DNA of 64,000 bases from Natranaerovirga hydrolytica. GTDB lineage: Bacteria; Bacillota; Clostridia; Lachnospirales; DSM-24629. The stretch covers positions 605,575-669,574 of the forward strand of contig NZ_SMGQ01000011.1 in assembly GCF_004339095.1 (NCBI RefSeq), written 5' to 3'. The notes beneath the pieces were generated by a model. The model was not told the origin of the DNA. It worked only from the letters and a program-made list of their open reading frames with translations, and ran no database searches. Positions 26,623 to 35,816 of the stretch are shown here, one piece after another. A program made the translations under genes and the position numbers. Numbering within the stretch: the stretch's first letter is position 1; each line of letters opens with the position of its first letter.

Positions 26623-27032
26623 AATTCATACCTCCAAACATTTAATTGAGAACATATAAAATCAAACGATAGGATAAAAAAGCCGTTCAATCTATATCTT
26701 CAGTGAATTCTATTGCTACTCATTATATGACAAGAACTGACCATATGATTTAAAAGCAATTTATAAAATTCTTTTTATTATATAAGTTATATTTTACAAG
26801 ATTAATAACTTTAATTACATATATTATATCATTTTATACGTCATTTAAAAACACCTTTTTGTTTGATTTTCAAATTATTAGCTTAAAACCTTTTTTCTTA
26901 GACAATCTTTTATGGATTAATACGTATGGGGTTACCCTCGTATTTGTATCTGTTTTTAATAAAAAATTTGTTGTAAAACAGAAGGAATTTATTATTAAAG
27001 AGAAAAAATATCTTTTTTTTAAAATGTTATGC
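26623..27032. other. AT-rich divergent region between the Asp23 gene and rpmB
   Basis: On the minus side several TATAAT-like boxes are present but none has a good -35 at normal spacing. On the plus side an imperfect hairpin lies at about 26918-26945 (AATACG/CGTATT with GGG/CCC inside). No credible gene was found. Confidence 0.5.
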
Positions 27033-27061
27033 TTGCATTCTTAATCGTTTTTTGGTAGAAT
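27033..27061 (+). promoter_or_regulatory. Promoter of rpmB
   Basis: TTGCAT (27033-27038), 17-base spacer, TAGAAT (27056-27061), 44 bp before the rpmB start. Confidence 0.7.
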
Positions 27062-27104
27062 TGTTTTGTTGCGAATATCGCGGAAAAACGAAGGAGGTGC
27101 TATT

Positions 27105-27293
27105 ATGGCTAAATGTTCAATCTGTGAAAAAAGCGTTCACTTCGGTCATAAGGTGAGCCATTCAAATAAAAAATCAAATAAAATGTGGAAACCAAATATT
27201 AAAAGGGTAAAAGCAATGGTAAATGGTGCACCAAAAAGAATCTATGTTTGCACTCAATGTTTAAAATCAAATAAAGTTGTACGTGCACAATAA
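27105..27293 (+). CDS. rpmB: 50S ribosomal protein L28
   Basis: A 62-residue ribosomal protein beginning MAKCSICEKSVHFGHKVSHS and ending with CTQCLKSNKVVRAQ; the two CxxC pairs mark the zinc-binding form. ATG 27105 lies behind GGAGGTG. It is a single-gene unit with its own promoter and terminator, set between the Asp23 gene and thiN as in Bacillus, and on the opposite strand to both. Confidence 0.97.
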   Translation: MAKCSICEKSVHFGHKVSHSNKKSNKMWKPNIKRVKAMVNGAPKRIYVCTQCLKSNKVVRAQ

Positions 27294-27323
27294 AACCCCA
27301 TATTACGGGGTTTTATTTTTTTT
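27289..27323 (+). terminator. Terminator of rpmB
   Basis: AATAAAACCCC pairs with GGGGTTTTATT and a T-run follows. The stem overlaps the rpmB stop codon. Confidence 0.88.
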
Positions 27324-27346
27324 CATTCATATGGAATATTTAGGAT

Positions 27347-27514
27347 TTACTGATTCAAAAAAGTAAATCCTAAATATAAAATACCAACAATAGCCAAAAT
27401 AGTTATTAAACCTTTGGGTATAAATAACATTAAAAACATCCCAATGGCAACACAAACAAGTATTAACCCACCGACCTTTTTCTTCAAAAACAGTCTCCCC
27501 TTATATTCACTCAT
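27347..27514 (-). CDS. Small membrane protein in the spoVM position
   Basis: A 55-codon frame starts at ATG 27514 behind a modest AGGT site. It encodes MSEYKGRLFLKKKVGGLI followed by two hydrophobic segments (about residues 15-32 and 35-52) joined by a PKG turn, ending FLNQ. A short basic N-terminus and two membrane helices suggest a small inner-membrane protein. In Bacillus this place between rpmB and thiN holds spoVM, but the sequence is not SpoVM-like. I do not recognise the family. Confidence 0.55.
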   Translation of the reverse strand: MSEYKGRLFLKKKVGGLILVCVAIGMFLMLFIPKGLITILAIVGILYLGFTFLNQ

Positions 27515-27595
27515 TTACCTATTATTAATATACTATTAAAGTAGACCTCAATATATGCAAATGGAGTGCTTTACTGATTACAGAAAAAAAGATGG

Positions 27596-28243
27596 TTAAT
27601 CTTGTGATTGAATGATTATTAAATACCCTTTTTTAACCCTAAGGGTTACAGGTAATTGCATAATCTCATTGCTAACGCCTATGGAATGTCCTATCTTCAA
27701 ATTAGTATCTTGTAATTCGTATTTTAGTCCTTCACTAGAGATGCCTTCTACGCTAGTTGATAATGGAATAAGAGAAATATATTTTCCAAAAGCCTCTTCA
27801 ATAGTTAATGCTTTGTTCATACAGTATATCCGATTCTGTTCATTAATAATTTCAGCCCTTACATTGTTATCTAATGCATATTTTAAAACGTGTATATTGG
27901 CCAAGGTATGGTCCATTCTAGAGCCTAAACCTCCAACAACGGTAACCTCTTTACAACCTCGGTTAACTGCCTCTATTAACGCAAGATGCGTATCTGTGTA
28001 ATCTTTATCTGGAGAGTGACTGACAATTTCCATATCTTTTTTTTTATATTTTTTTACTAATGATGGCTGAGCTGTATCTAAATCACCCACTAATAAATCA
28101 AATGGCATATTGAATTGATCCACTAAATCTAATGCACCATCTACAACGATAGAGTAATCAAAGGAATGCTCAGCGATTAAGTCCTTAAGAAACTTTTCAT
28201 TAATGGTTCCCCCTGTAACAATTAAAGCTCTCACATTACTCAC
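27596..28243 (-). CDS. thiN: Thiamine pyrophosphokinase
   Basis: ThiN transfers pyrophosphate from ATP to thiamine, giving the active cofactor. The 215-residue protein has the catalytic-domain signatures VDGALDLVDQF, LLVGDLDTAQP, DKDYTDTHLALIEA and VVGGLGSRMDHTLANIHVL, plus the thiamine-binding C-terminal half. The start overlaps the rpe stop by 8 bp, indicating coupled translation in the prpC-prkC-rsgA-rpe-thiN run. Confidence 0.93.
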   Translation of the reverse strand: MSNVRALIVTGGTINEKFLKDLIAEHSFDYSIVVDGALDLVDQFNMPFDLLVGDLDTAQPSLVKKYKKKDMEIVSHSPDKDYTDTHLALIEAVNRGCKEVTVVGGLGSRMDHTLANIHVLKYALDNNVRAEIINEQNRIYCMNKALTIEEAFGKYISLIPLSTSVEGISSEGLKYELQDTNLKIGHSIGVSNEIMQLPVTLRVKKGYLIIIQSQD

Positions 28244-28898
28244 CTATCTCTTCAAATATGGCGTTAAAACCTTTGACTTGACTGGCTATGTCTCCTTTAA
28301 AAACTGCTGAACCTGCTACAATAATATTAGCACCTGCCTCTATAACTGTCCTTACATTAGATGTGTTAATACCACCATCTACTTGTATATCTATAGTTAA
28401 TCCTTTATCTGTTATTTGCTTTCTTAATGATTTAATTTTATCTAAACTATTTGGAATAAAAGATTGTCCACCAAAACCAGGATTCACACTCATAATAAGA
28501 ACCATATCCAAGTCTTCTAAGACATAGTCTAAGACATTTAAAGGAGTAGCTGGATTCAATGCTACTGCTGCTTTAACGTTCTTTGATTTGATTTGTTGAA
28601 TGGTTCTGTGTAAATGGGTACAAGCTTCAGCATGAACCGTTATAATATCTGCCCCTGCATTACAAAAGTCATCTATATATCGTGTGGGTTCATCAATCAT
28701 TAAATGGACATCGAAAGCTTTTTTAGTAATTTTTCTTAAACTTTTTATAACCACCGGTCCAAAGGATATATTGGGGACAAATGAACCATCCATTACATCT
28801 AAATGTACCATTGAAGCCCCTGCTTCATCTATTATCTCTATATTATTTTTTAGCATTGAAAAATCTGCTGACAATATAGACGGTGCTAATTTTATCAT
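28236..28898 (-). CDS. rpe: Ribulose-phosphate 3-epimerase
   Basis: Rpe interconverts ribulose 5-phosphate and xylulose 5-phosphate in the pentose phosphate pathway. The TIM-barrel protein (220 aa) begins MIKLAPSILSADFSML and shows MVHLDVMDGSFVPNISFGP, DVHLMIDEP, MSVNPGFGGQSFI and IQVDGGI, the metal- and phosphate-binding loops. It directly follows rsgA with one base between. Confidence 0.97.
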   Translation of the reverse strand: MIKLAPSILSADFSMLKNNIEIIDEAGASMVHLDVMDGSFVPNISFGPVVIKSLRKITKKAFDVHLMIDEPTRYIDDFCNAGADIITVHAEACTHLHRTIQQIKSKNVKAAVALNPATPLNVLDYVLEDLDMVLIMSVNPGFGGQSFIPNSLDKIKSLRKQITDKGLTIDIQVDGGINTSNVRTVIEAGANIIVAGSAVFKGDIASQVKGFNAIFEEIGE

Positions 28899-28899
28899 T

Positions 28900-29778
28900 T
28901 TACCATCTCCTTTTATCTTTTAACTCTTGGTGTAATAACAGATAACTGTTGTATCGTCTTTGACTAATTGCCTTATTCTCTAAACCCTTTTTTACACCAC
29001 ATTGTGGCTCATTAATATGAACACAAGAGTTAAATTTGCATTGGTCTTGATAGTCTAAAAACTCTATATAATAATGTTTCAAATCCTCTGGCTCTAGCTC
29101 ATTGATGTGAATTGAACTAAAGCCAGGTGTATCCACTAAATAACTGGTCTCGTCAAATGCTATTAATTCAGCATGTCTTGTGGTATGTTTACCCCTTTTT
29201 ATTTTTTGACTAATTTCTCCTATCTCCATTTGAACCGTATCTTGTAAAGCATTCAAAATAGATGATTTGCCTACACCTGAAGGTCCTGCTAAGACAGTTG
29301 TCTTATCTTTCAGGATCTTTTTAATATGCTCTAAACCATCTTCTTCTAGGGTACTGGTTGTAATGACGTTATAACCTACTTGTTGGTAGATATCAATAAT
29401 GTCTTGTTTTTCTTTTTCATTGATCAAATCCATCTTATTAAAACAAATGGTAATATCCAAACCCTTTTGTTCCATTGCAACAATAAAGTGGTCCAATAAA
29501 TTCAAATTAGGGTCTGGATCTTTTATAGAAAAAACAATTAAAACTTGATCCACATTAGCCACTAAAGGTCTAATTAAGTCATTTTTACGCTCTAATATCT
29601 CTATAATATTACCTAACTTTTCATTGTCCTCTAGAATTTCTATGATAACATTATCGCCTACAAGAGGTTTTATTTTTTTATTTCTAAAAATGCCTTTTGC
29701 TTTGCATTCATAAACACAATCTTTGCTTGTGTGAACATAATAAAACCCTGCAATACCTTTTATAATCTTACCCTTCAT
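28900..29778 (-). CDS. rsgA: Ribosome small subunit GTPase RsgA
   Basis: RsgA is a circularly permuted GTPase that checks late 30S maturation. An OB-fold N-terminus (to about residue 65) is followed by G4 FNKMDLI, P-loop LAGPSGVGKSSILNAL and G3 DTPGF, and a zinc-binding C-terminus (CKFNSCVHINEPQCGVKKGL). ATG 29778 (292 aa) is placed after GGAGG and overlaps the prkC stop by 11 bp. Confidence 0.96.
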   Translation of the reverse strand: MKGKIIKGIAGFYYVHTSKDCVYECKAKGIFRNKKIKPLVGDNVIIEILEDNEKLGNIIEILERKNDLIRPLVANVDQVLIVFSIKDPDPNLNLLDHFIVAMEQKGLDITICFNKMDLINEKEKQDIIDIYQQVGYNVITTSTLEEDGLEHIKKILKDKTTVLAGPSGVGKSSILNALQDTVQMEIGEISQKIKRGKHTTRHAELIAFDETSYLVDTPGFSSIHINELEPEDLKHYYIEFLDYQDQCKFNSCVHINEPQCGVKKGLENKAISQRRYNSYLLLHQELKDKRRW

Positions 29779-31759
29779 CAATTACCTCCAAATAATCTGA
29801 ATCCGAATCAGACCCTTGTGGTGAAAAATATATTGGCCAAGATTCATAATGTTCACCATCTCTATATAGATAAATGGTTCCTCCACCTTCTTTTCCTTCT
29901 ACTGTTATGGTTAGTGGGAAATCACTTTCAAATACATTTTGTTCTTCAAATATAGTCGTCACTTCTCCATCTTGATGTAATTCAATTTTTATTAATGCGT
30001 AATCCAAATCATCTTCTAGTACATTCTGAATTAAAATTCTTTCTTCATAGTACTGTGTATATCCTAAACTGACTACTATATCAATAACATAACCTTCTTC
30101 TACCTCTTCTCCACCAGATACCGTTTGACTAACCACTGTTCCTTCAGGATAAGTTTGACTTTCTACTTGACTCACATTACCCACTTCAAGATTGTTACTT
30201 TCTAACATATTTCTAGCAGTTGCCTCCGTTTCGCCTCTTACATCAGGTACAGTTGTATAGATCGGTTCACGGCCATTGCTAACCACAATAACCACTGTTT
30301 CATCTTTTCTTAACCATTCACCTGCTTGAGGGTATTGTTCCATTACAACGCCCATAGGCACTGTATCACTATATTGCAATTCTCTTTCTGGTTTTAGGTT
30401 CTGTTCAATAACCAAACGTTCAGCATCATTAAATCTTAAATCCGTTACAGATGGCACTCTAAATCGTTGTATCCCTTGACTCACAATAACATTCACAATA
30501 GCCTCTTCATTAACAATTGTACCTTCTTCTGGACTTTGTACAATAATAAGCCCTTCTTCCACCTCTTCTGAATACTGATAACTGTCAACGTTTAAAATAA
30601 GATTTAGATTAGCAAGCCTTCTAGATGCCTCTTCTTCACTATAACCTTCTACTGACGGTACGACGATTTCCTCTGGTATAAACCTTTCTTGTAAACGATT
30701 CACAGCAAAAAAAGTAATCACTGATACCAACAGCAATGCTAAGATAATACCTGAGCCAACAATCAATCTTTCAATTAACTTATCTGATTGACTGGTCTCT
30801 TTTTTCTCTTCAACTTCATCTTCAAAAAAATCATCCATATCTTTTAATGAAACGTTTCTTAATTGCTTAACTTCTTCTTCTGACATAAATATGGTGTCTT
30901 TATCAGGCACGCTATCTATTTTTACAAAATCACCTTCTGGTGCATTCAAAGCTTTTCTTAAGTCTTCAATTAAATCACTGGTTGAATCATATCTTAAGTC
31001 TGTTTTTTTCTGAGTCAGTTTAATAATAACATCTTCTAAGCTTGAAGCAATTTCAGGATTAACTTCACTTGGTTTTTTAATATCATCTTGCAAATGAGAC
31101 AATGCTACAGAAACATTATTATCACCTTCAAAAGGTACTTTACCTGTAGCCATTTCATACATTGTTATACCTAAAGAATACAAGTCACTTTTTTCATCTG
31201 TATAACCGCCTCTTGCTTGTTCAGGAGAAATATAATGCACAGAGCCTGCAACATTAGCTGCTGAAATGGTTGCAGAACTAGCTGCTCTTGCAATACCAAA
31301 ATCAGTTACTTTTGCTATTTTCCCATCAGAAATAATGATATTCTGTGGTTTAATATCCCTATGTATAATATGATTATTATGAGCATGCTCCATACCAGAA
31401 GCTATTTGCATAGACAAAGCAATCGTCTCTTTTGAACTTAATATGCCTTTTTCTTTAATGTATTCTTTTAAAGTAATCCCTTCAACCAATTCCATCACGA
31501 TATAATAAACATTTTGATCTTGACCAACATCATAAATATTGACTATATTTTGATGAGATAGACTTGCAGCTGACTGAGCTTCTACTCTAAATTTGGTCAC
31601 AAAATTATCATCTTGTCTAAATTCATCTTTTAACACTTTTATTGCCACAAAACGATTTAACATTTTGCATTTTGCTTTATACACATCTGACATTCCGCCA
31701 GAACCTATTTTTTCTATGATTTCATATCTATTATTAAGCAAAAAACCTTTTTGCAACAT
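29768..31759 (-). CDS. prkC: PASTA-domain Ser/Thr protein kinase PrkC
   Basis: PrkC is a membrane kinase that senses cell-wall fragments and controls wall metabolism and, in Bacillus, germination. The kinase domain covers about residues 11-275, with glycine loop IGSGGMSDVYKA, ATP lysine 41, catalytic HRDIKPQN (Asp135) and DFG. A membrane helix follows near residues 340-362, then three PASTA repeats of about 68 residues outside the cell and a C-terminal tail of about 85 residues without an obvious fourth PASTA unit. It follows the phosphatase prpC by 17 bp. Confidence 0.96.
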   Translation of the reverse strand: MLQKGFLLNNRYEIIEKIGSGGMSDVYKAKCKMLNRFVAIKVLKDEFRQDDNFVTKFRVEAQSAASLSHQNIVNIYDVGQDQNVYYIVMELVEGITLKEYIKEKGILSSKETIALSMQIASGMEHAHNNHIIHRDIKPQNIIISDGKIAKVTDFGIARAASSATISAANVAGSVHYISPEQARGGYTDEKSDLYSLGITMYEMATGKVPFEGDNNVSVALSHLQDDIKKPSEVNPEIASSLEDVIIKLTQKKTDLRYDSTSDLIEDLRKALNAPEGDFVKIDSVPDKDTIFMSEEEVKQLRNVSLKDMDDFFEDEVEEKKETSQSDKLIERLIVGSGIILALLLVSVITFFAVNRLQERFIPEEIVVPSVEGYSEEEASRRLANLNLILNVDSYQYSEEVEEGLIIVQSPEEGTIVNEEAIVNVIVSQGIQRFRVPSVTDLRFNDAERLVIEQNLKPERELQYSDTVPMGVVMEQYPQAGEWLRKDETVVIVVSNGREPIYTTVPDVRGETEATARNMLESNNLEVGNVSQVESQTYPEGTVVSQTVSGGEEVEEGYVIDIVVSLGYTQYYEERILIQNVLEDDLDYALIKIELHQDGEVTTIFEEQNVFESDFPLTITVEGKEGGGTIYLYRDGEHYESWPIYFSPQGSDSDSDYLEVIDEG

Positions 31760-31776
31760 TTACTCACCTCTTCTCA

Positions 31777-32496
31777 TTAAAAATCCATTAGGATAACAGA
31801 TATATTATCTGTACCACCTAATTCATTTGCTTTGTTAATTAAATGATCTACTTTATCTTTATCTTCATTTGCCTCATTGATGATCTGGTTCACTGTTTCT
31901 TCACTTAGCATATTGGTTAAACCATCTGAACACATCAATATCTTGTTATTGGCTTTTAATTTTATCTTGTATATATCCACTTCAATACTTGGCTGAGCTC
32001 CAATAGCCCTTGTTATAACATTTCTATCAGGATGCTCATTGGCTTCTTCTTCTGTAATGTGGCCAGTATGTATCATTTCTTCTACCAACGAATGATCTTT
32101 TGTAATCTTATTAATGGCATTGTTTTCTATAATGTACAGTCTGCTGTCACCAATGTTGCCTATATATAATTCTTCTTCAGTAACTGTAGCAACAACGAAT
32201 GTGGTTCCCATTTTATAATAGGCTTCTTGCTCTGACTTTTCGTGAACCAATTGGTTAATGCATTGAATGCCTTCTTCTATTATTTCAGTAGGATTATCTT
32301 TATGGCTCATTTTCACAAACTCTATAAATTCTTTCACCGCATATTCAGAAGCAAAAGCTCCTGCTTTATGCCCACCCATTCCATCTGCAATAATGTATAA
32401 ATTTGGAAGTTTTCCTACTGGTTTATCGGAATAAAAAATAGCATCTTCATTTTTATCTCTTTGAATTCCTTTGTCTGTTCTACCATAGGATTTCAT
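31777..32496 (-). CDS. prpC: PPM-type Ser/Thr phosphatase PrpC
   Basis: PrpC is the Mn-dependent protein phosphatase that reverses PrkC phosphorylation. The metal-binding motifs are seen: DKGIQRDKNEDAIFY near the N-terminus, ADGMGGHKAGAFAS, and GTDNISVILMDF at the end. Length is 239 aa, normal for the family. It lies between rlmN and prkC, the conserved Firmicutes order. Confidence 0.96.
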   Translation of the reverse strand: MKSYGRTDKGIQRDKNEDAIFYSDKPVGKLPNLYIIADGMGGHKAGAFASEYAVKEFIEFVKMSHKDNPTEIIEEGIQCINQLVHEKSEQEAYYKMGTTFVVATVTEEELYIGNIGDSRLYIIENNAINKITKDHSLVEEMIHTGHITEEEANEHPDRNVITRAIGAQPSIEVDIYKIKLKANNKILMCSDGLTNMLSEETVNQIINEANEDKDKVDHLINKANELGGTDNISVILMDF

Positions 32497-32544
32497 TAGT
32501 TTTCCCCTCCCTAGAGTACTTTCTTACCTTAAATAATGATTAAT

Positions 32545-33579
32545 TTATTCATTTTTATAATTTTTTCTTAATTGACCACAAGCTGCTTGAATGTCTCTAC
32601 CTAACTCTCTTCTCATGGTTGTATGAATACCTTTTTTTTCTAAAATTCCACTAAATTTTGTAATTACCTCTTTTGAACTTTGTTTATAATCTCTTTCTTC
32701 TATGGGGTTAACTGGAATAAGGTTAACATGGCATAATAACCCTCTTAACAACTGACTTAATTCCACAGCATGCTCTGGTGAGTCGTTGAATCCATTGATT
32801 AAACTGTATTCAAAAGTAATTCTTCTATGGGTCTTTTCAATATAATATTGACAGGCCTCAAGTATTTCTTCAATAGTTACTTTATTAGCAATGGGCATAG
32901 TTTGTTTTCTCATGTTGTCATTTGGTGCGTGTAAAGAGATTGCCAATGTAATGCCTAATTGTTCTTCTGCCAACATTTTTATTTTATCCACTAAGCCACA
33001 AGTAGATACTGTAATATTTCTAATACTGATATTGAGTCCTTTTTCATCTGTTATTATGCGTATAAAGTTCAACAATTCTTCATAGTTATCCAAAGGTTCC
33101 CCAGTTCCCATAATAACTATATTTGAAATTCTTTCATTGGTCTCCCTTATGATGGCATAAACTTGCTCTAACATTTCAGAAGCTTTTAAGTTTCTTACAA
33201 GCCCTCCAATGGTTGACGCACAAAAGGTACACCCCATTTTACACCCCACTTGTGATGAGATACAAACTGAATTACCGTGTTTGTATTTCATAAAGACACT
33301 TTCAATACAATGACCATCTTCTAATTCAAATAAAAACTTTTTTGTACCGTCCAACTCAGATGATAACTTTTTCACTGTCTTTAATGATGGAAGGCTTGTT
33401 TTTTCTTCTAATGTGTTTCTTAAAGCTTTTGAAATATTGGTCATATTATCAAAAGTAGGCGCCAATTTATTGTGGAGCCATTGAAAAACTTGTTTCGCTC
33501 TAAATTTGGGTTCATTCAGTTCTAAAAAATAATGTTCCAACATCTCATAAGTCATAGACTTAATATCTTTTTTTATCAT
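32545..33579 (-). CDS. rlmN: Dual-specificity rRNA/tRNA methyltransferase RlmN
   Basis: RlmN is a radical-SAM enzyme that methylates C2 of A2503 in 23S rRNA and of A37 in some tRNAs. The cluster motif is in VGCKMGCTFCAS, and IVIMGTGEPLDN and STCGLVDKI are conserved. ATG 33579 (344 aa) follows AAGGTGG; an earlier in-frame start lies in that site. A half copy of the dispersed repeat sits between rsmB and this gene. Confidence 0.95.
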   Translation of the reverse strand: MIKKDIKSMTYEMLEHYFLELNEPKFRAKQVFQWLHNKLAPTFDNMTNISKALRNTLEEKTSLPSLKTVKKLSSELDGTKKFLFELEDGHCIESVFMKYKHGNSVCISSQVGCKMGCTFCASTIGGLVRNLKASEMLEQVYAIIRETNERISNIVIMGTGEPLDNYEELLNFIRIITDEKGLNISIRNITVSTCGLVDKIKMLAEEQLGITLAISLHAPNDNMRKQTMPIANKVTIEEILEACQYYIEKTHRRITFEYSLINGFNDSPEHAVELSQLLRGLLCHVNLIPVNPIEERDYKQSSKEVITKFSGILEKKGIHTTMRRELGRDIQAACGQLRKNYKNE

Positions 33580-33594
33580 ATAGCCACCTTTTAA

Positions 33595-33635
33595 CAAATC
33601 TTGTGTTCCTTACGCCAGTAAGGGCATAAGTTAAG
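33595..33635 (-). repeat. Half copy of dispersed repeat (hairpin 1 only)
   Basis: Read on the minus strand, ACTTAACTTATGCC is followed by CTTACTGGCGTAAG and ACACAAGATTT, matching hairpin 1 of the family (compare 46580-46627). Hairpin 2 is missing. It fills nearly all the space between the rsmB stop and the rlmN ribosome site. Confidence 0.65.
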
Positions 33636-33638
33636 TCA

Positions 33639-34988
33639 TTAGCAATCTTTTCTTAGTTTTGAAATAAAAAATCCATCTGTATTAAAGTACTGAGGTAAAA
33701 TTTGTAAATACCCCTCTTGACAGTATGGTTTTATTTTATCAGAAACCAAAGGGGTTATGTCTTCTCTTTTATAAGGAAAATTGTCTTCAAACCAGTATAG
33801 ATTATTGTCATTTTCTTCTTTATTAATGGTACAGGTACTGTATATTAACGTTCCACCTGGTTTAACATACTCTTGAATAACCGTTAAAATATTTCTTTGA
33901 ATGTTAACCAATGATTGAATTTGATCATGGGTTACATTGTATTTAATATCCGGTTTTTTACTAATAATACCTAATCCAGAACAAGGCAAATCTGCTATGA
34001 CCACGTCATATTGTTCTATTGATGCTTCATCTCTTATTAAAGCATCCCAAACTTCAACACGAATATTCTCTAGATTTAATCTTTTAATATTTTCTTGAAT
34101 TAGATTGGTCTTTTCTTGACTAATGTCTCTGGCAATAATAAGTGCTTTTTGACGGGTTATTTCACTTAGATGTGTTGTTTTGCCACCAGGTGCTGCACAT
34201 ACATCTAAAATTTTATCCGTTTCTTTTGGGCTAGCTACTTCAGCCACTAACATAGAACTTTCATCTTGTATTTGAAAATAACCTTTATTAAAGGCGTCAA
34301 TATCTTGTAGATAATTGTATTTAGAAATATTAAAGGCATAATCCAATAACTGACCTTCTTCTACTATTATATTTTTATCCTTTAACATTTCTTTTAATGC
34401 ATCTGGCGTTATTAAAGTTTTGTTACATCTTATGGTTGTCTTAGGTGTTTTATTACTTTCTTGACACATAGTTTTAATGGTTTCATAATTGTACTGTTCT
34501 AACCATAATTGAATGATCCATTCTGGAAAAGAATACATGACTGACAAGTATCGTATTGGATGACTTGTTTCATTTGGCATTTCTATATCCTCTAAAGACC
34601 TGGCAATATTTCTTAAAACACCATTAACAAATCCTGACAGTTTAATAAATCCTTTTTTCTTAGCTAACTTTACAGCTTCATTGCATACAGCAGAATCTGG
34701 AATACTATCCATATATTTTAATTGATACACAGAAATTCTTAGGATATTAAGTATCTGTTTTTTCATTTTATTGGTTTTAGTTTTTGAGAATTGATTAATA
34801 ATATAATCTAATTGTATTAAATGCTCTAATGTCCCTTCAACCAATCGGGTTAAAAACGCTCTATCTTGCTTGGACAGATCTTGATGTTTTTTTAAAATGG
34901 TATTTAATGCTTTATTGCTAAAGACTTTGTTTGTGGTAATGTCTTCTAGTGCATTAAGGGCTAACATTCTCGTATTAATTTGTGACAC
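33639..34988 (-). CDS. rsmB: 16S rRNA (cytosine(967)-C5)-methyltransferase RsmB
   Basis: RsmB (Sun) makes m5C967 in 16S rRNA. A NusB-like N-terminal RNA-binding domain (to about residue 135) precedes the methyltransferase with SAM motif KILDVCAAPGGKTTHLSEI, catalytic motifs ADLPCSGLG and IYSTCTINKEEN. The start is a GTG at 34988, ten bases from AGAGG (449 aa). An ATG seven codons later has no ribosome site. Confidence 0.94.
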   Translation of the reverse strand: MSQINTRMLALNALEDITTNKVFSNKALNTILKKHQDLSKQDRAFLTRLVEGTLEHLIQLDYIINQFSKTKTNKMKKQILNILRISVYQLKYMDSIPDSAVCNEAVKLAKKKGFIKLSGFVNGVLRNIARSLEDIEMPNETSHPIRYLSVMYSFPEWIIQLWLEQYNYETIKTMCQESNKTPKTTIRCNKTLITPDALKEMLKDKNIIVEEGQLLDYAFNISKYNYLQDIDAFNKGYFQIQDESSMLVAEVASPKETDKILDVCAAPGGKTTHLSEITRQKALIIARDISQEKTNLIQENIKRLNLENIRVEVWDALIRDEASIEQYDVVIADLPCSGLGIISKKPDIKYNVTHDQIQSLVNIQRNILTVIQEYVKPGGTLIYSTCTINKEENDNNLYWFEDNFPYKREDITPLVSDKIKPYCQEGYLQILPQYFNTDGFFISKLRKDC

Positions 34989-35023
34989 TTTTTTACCGCC
35001 TCTCTAGAGGATTTTATTGTATA

Positions 35024-35061
35024 GTGTAATAGCAGAACCCTGTGCTCATCTACTATTACAC
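35024..35061 (-). other. Stable hairpin between yugP and rsmB
   Basis: On the minus strand GTGTAATAGTAG pairs with CTGCTATTACAC (12 bp with one G-U) around a 14-base loop. No T-run follows, so it looks like a processing or stabilising structure, or a weak terminator, between the two genes. Confidence 0.5.
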
Positions 35062-35093
35062 CATTTCATTTGTATTGATTGACATCTTGTGTA

Positions 35094-35774
35094 TTATCTT
35101 CTTCTACCAGATAATATAATTAAAAATCTTAATAAATTAGCAATAGCCACAATAGCTGCTGCTACATAAGTCAAAGCTGCTGCATTGAGCACCTTTTTAG
35201 CTGGCTTAGACTCTTCATCGGTAATAAATCGATTGTCATTTAATATTGCTATGGCTCTACTTGAAGCATTAAATTCCACCGGTAACGTAATGAGTTGAAA
35301 TAAAACCACTGCACTAAATAAAATCACACCAATTTCTATTAAGTTAACGGCATCTAGGAAAAACCCTAAAAAAATCAACGGCATTGCTAAATTTGAACTG
35401 AAACTGACTACTGGAAATAGAGCGTGTCTAAATTTCAAAAAAGTATAGCCCTTGGCATCTTGCAAGGCATGACCACATTCATGAGCTGCTACACTAATGG
35501 CTGCAATAGAAGTAGAATTATACACAGAATCTGATAATCTAACGACTTTTTTTCTTGGATCGTAATGGTCCGTTAAATTACCTTTCACTCTTTCGATTTG
35601 TATGTCATATAATCCGGAACTTCTCAATATGTTTTGAGCCACTTCGCTACCTGTGTAACCGTTTAAATTTTTTACTTTACTGTATTTTGTAAATGTAGAA
35701 CTGACTTTTGCTTGAGCATATGCTGACAATAGTATCGCCGGAATTAATAAAATCATTGAAGCATACCAATCCAT
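35094..35774 (-). CDS. Zinc metallopeptidase, YugP family
   Basis: A membrane-bound peptidase-like protein of 226 residues. The zinc motif is HECGH in VAAHECGHALQDAKGY; an N-terminal membrane segment (MDWYASMILLIPAILLSAY) and further hydrophobic stretches (about residues 118-165 and the C-terminus) frame it. YugP proteins are common in Firmicutes but their substrates are unknown. ATG 35774 is eight bases from AAAGGTG; a GTG three codons earlier is too near it. It is inserted between fmt and rsmB. Confidence 0.85.
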   Translation of the reverse strand: MDWYASMILLIPAILLSAYAQAKVSSTFTKYSKVKNLNGYTGSEVAQNILRSSGLYDIQIERVKGNLTDHYDPRKKVVRLSDSVYNSTSIAAISVAAHECGHALQDAKGYTFLKFRHALFPVVSFSSNLAMPLIFLGFFLDAVNLIEIGVILFSAVVLFQLITLPVEFNASSRAIAILNDNRFITDEESKPAKKVLNAAALTYVAAAIVAIANLLRFLIILSGRRR

Positions 35775-35816
35775 TAAATTCACACCTTTCTTCTTATCGT
35801 CTACTCAGATATCTTA

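Noticed and set aside
26623-26860. T-box or other riboswitch before the Asp23 gene
   Set aside because: No conserved T-box motif, terminator/antiterminator pair or known aptamer core was visible.
26859-27044. Plus-strand 61-codon frame before rpmB
   Set aside because: AT-rich, no ribosome site, and it overlaps the rpmB promoter.
27347-27514. SpoVM
   Set aside because: Right position, but the product is twice as long with two hydrophobic helices and lacks the SpoVM amphipathic helix.
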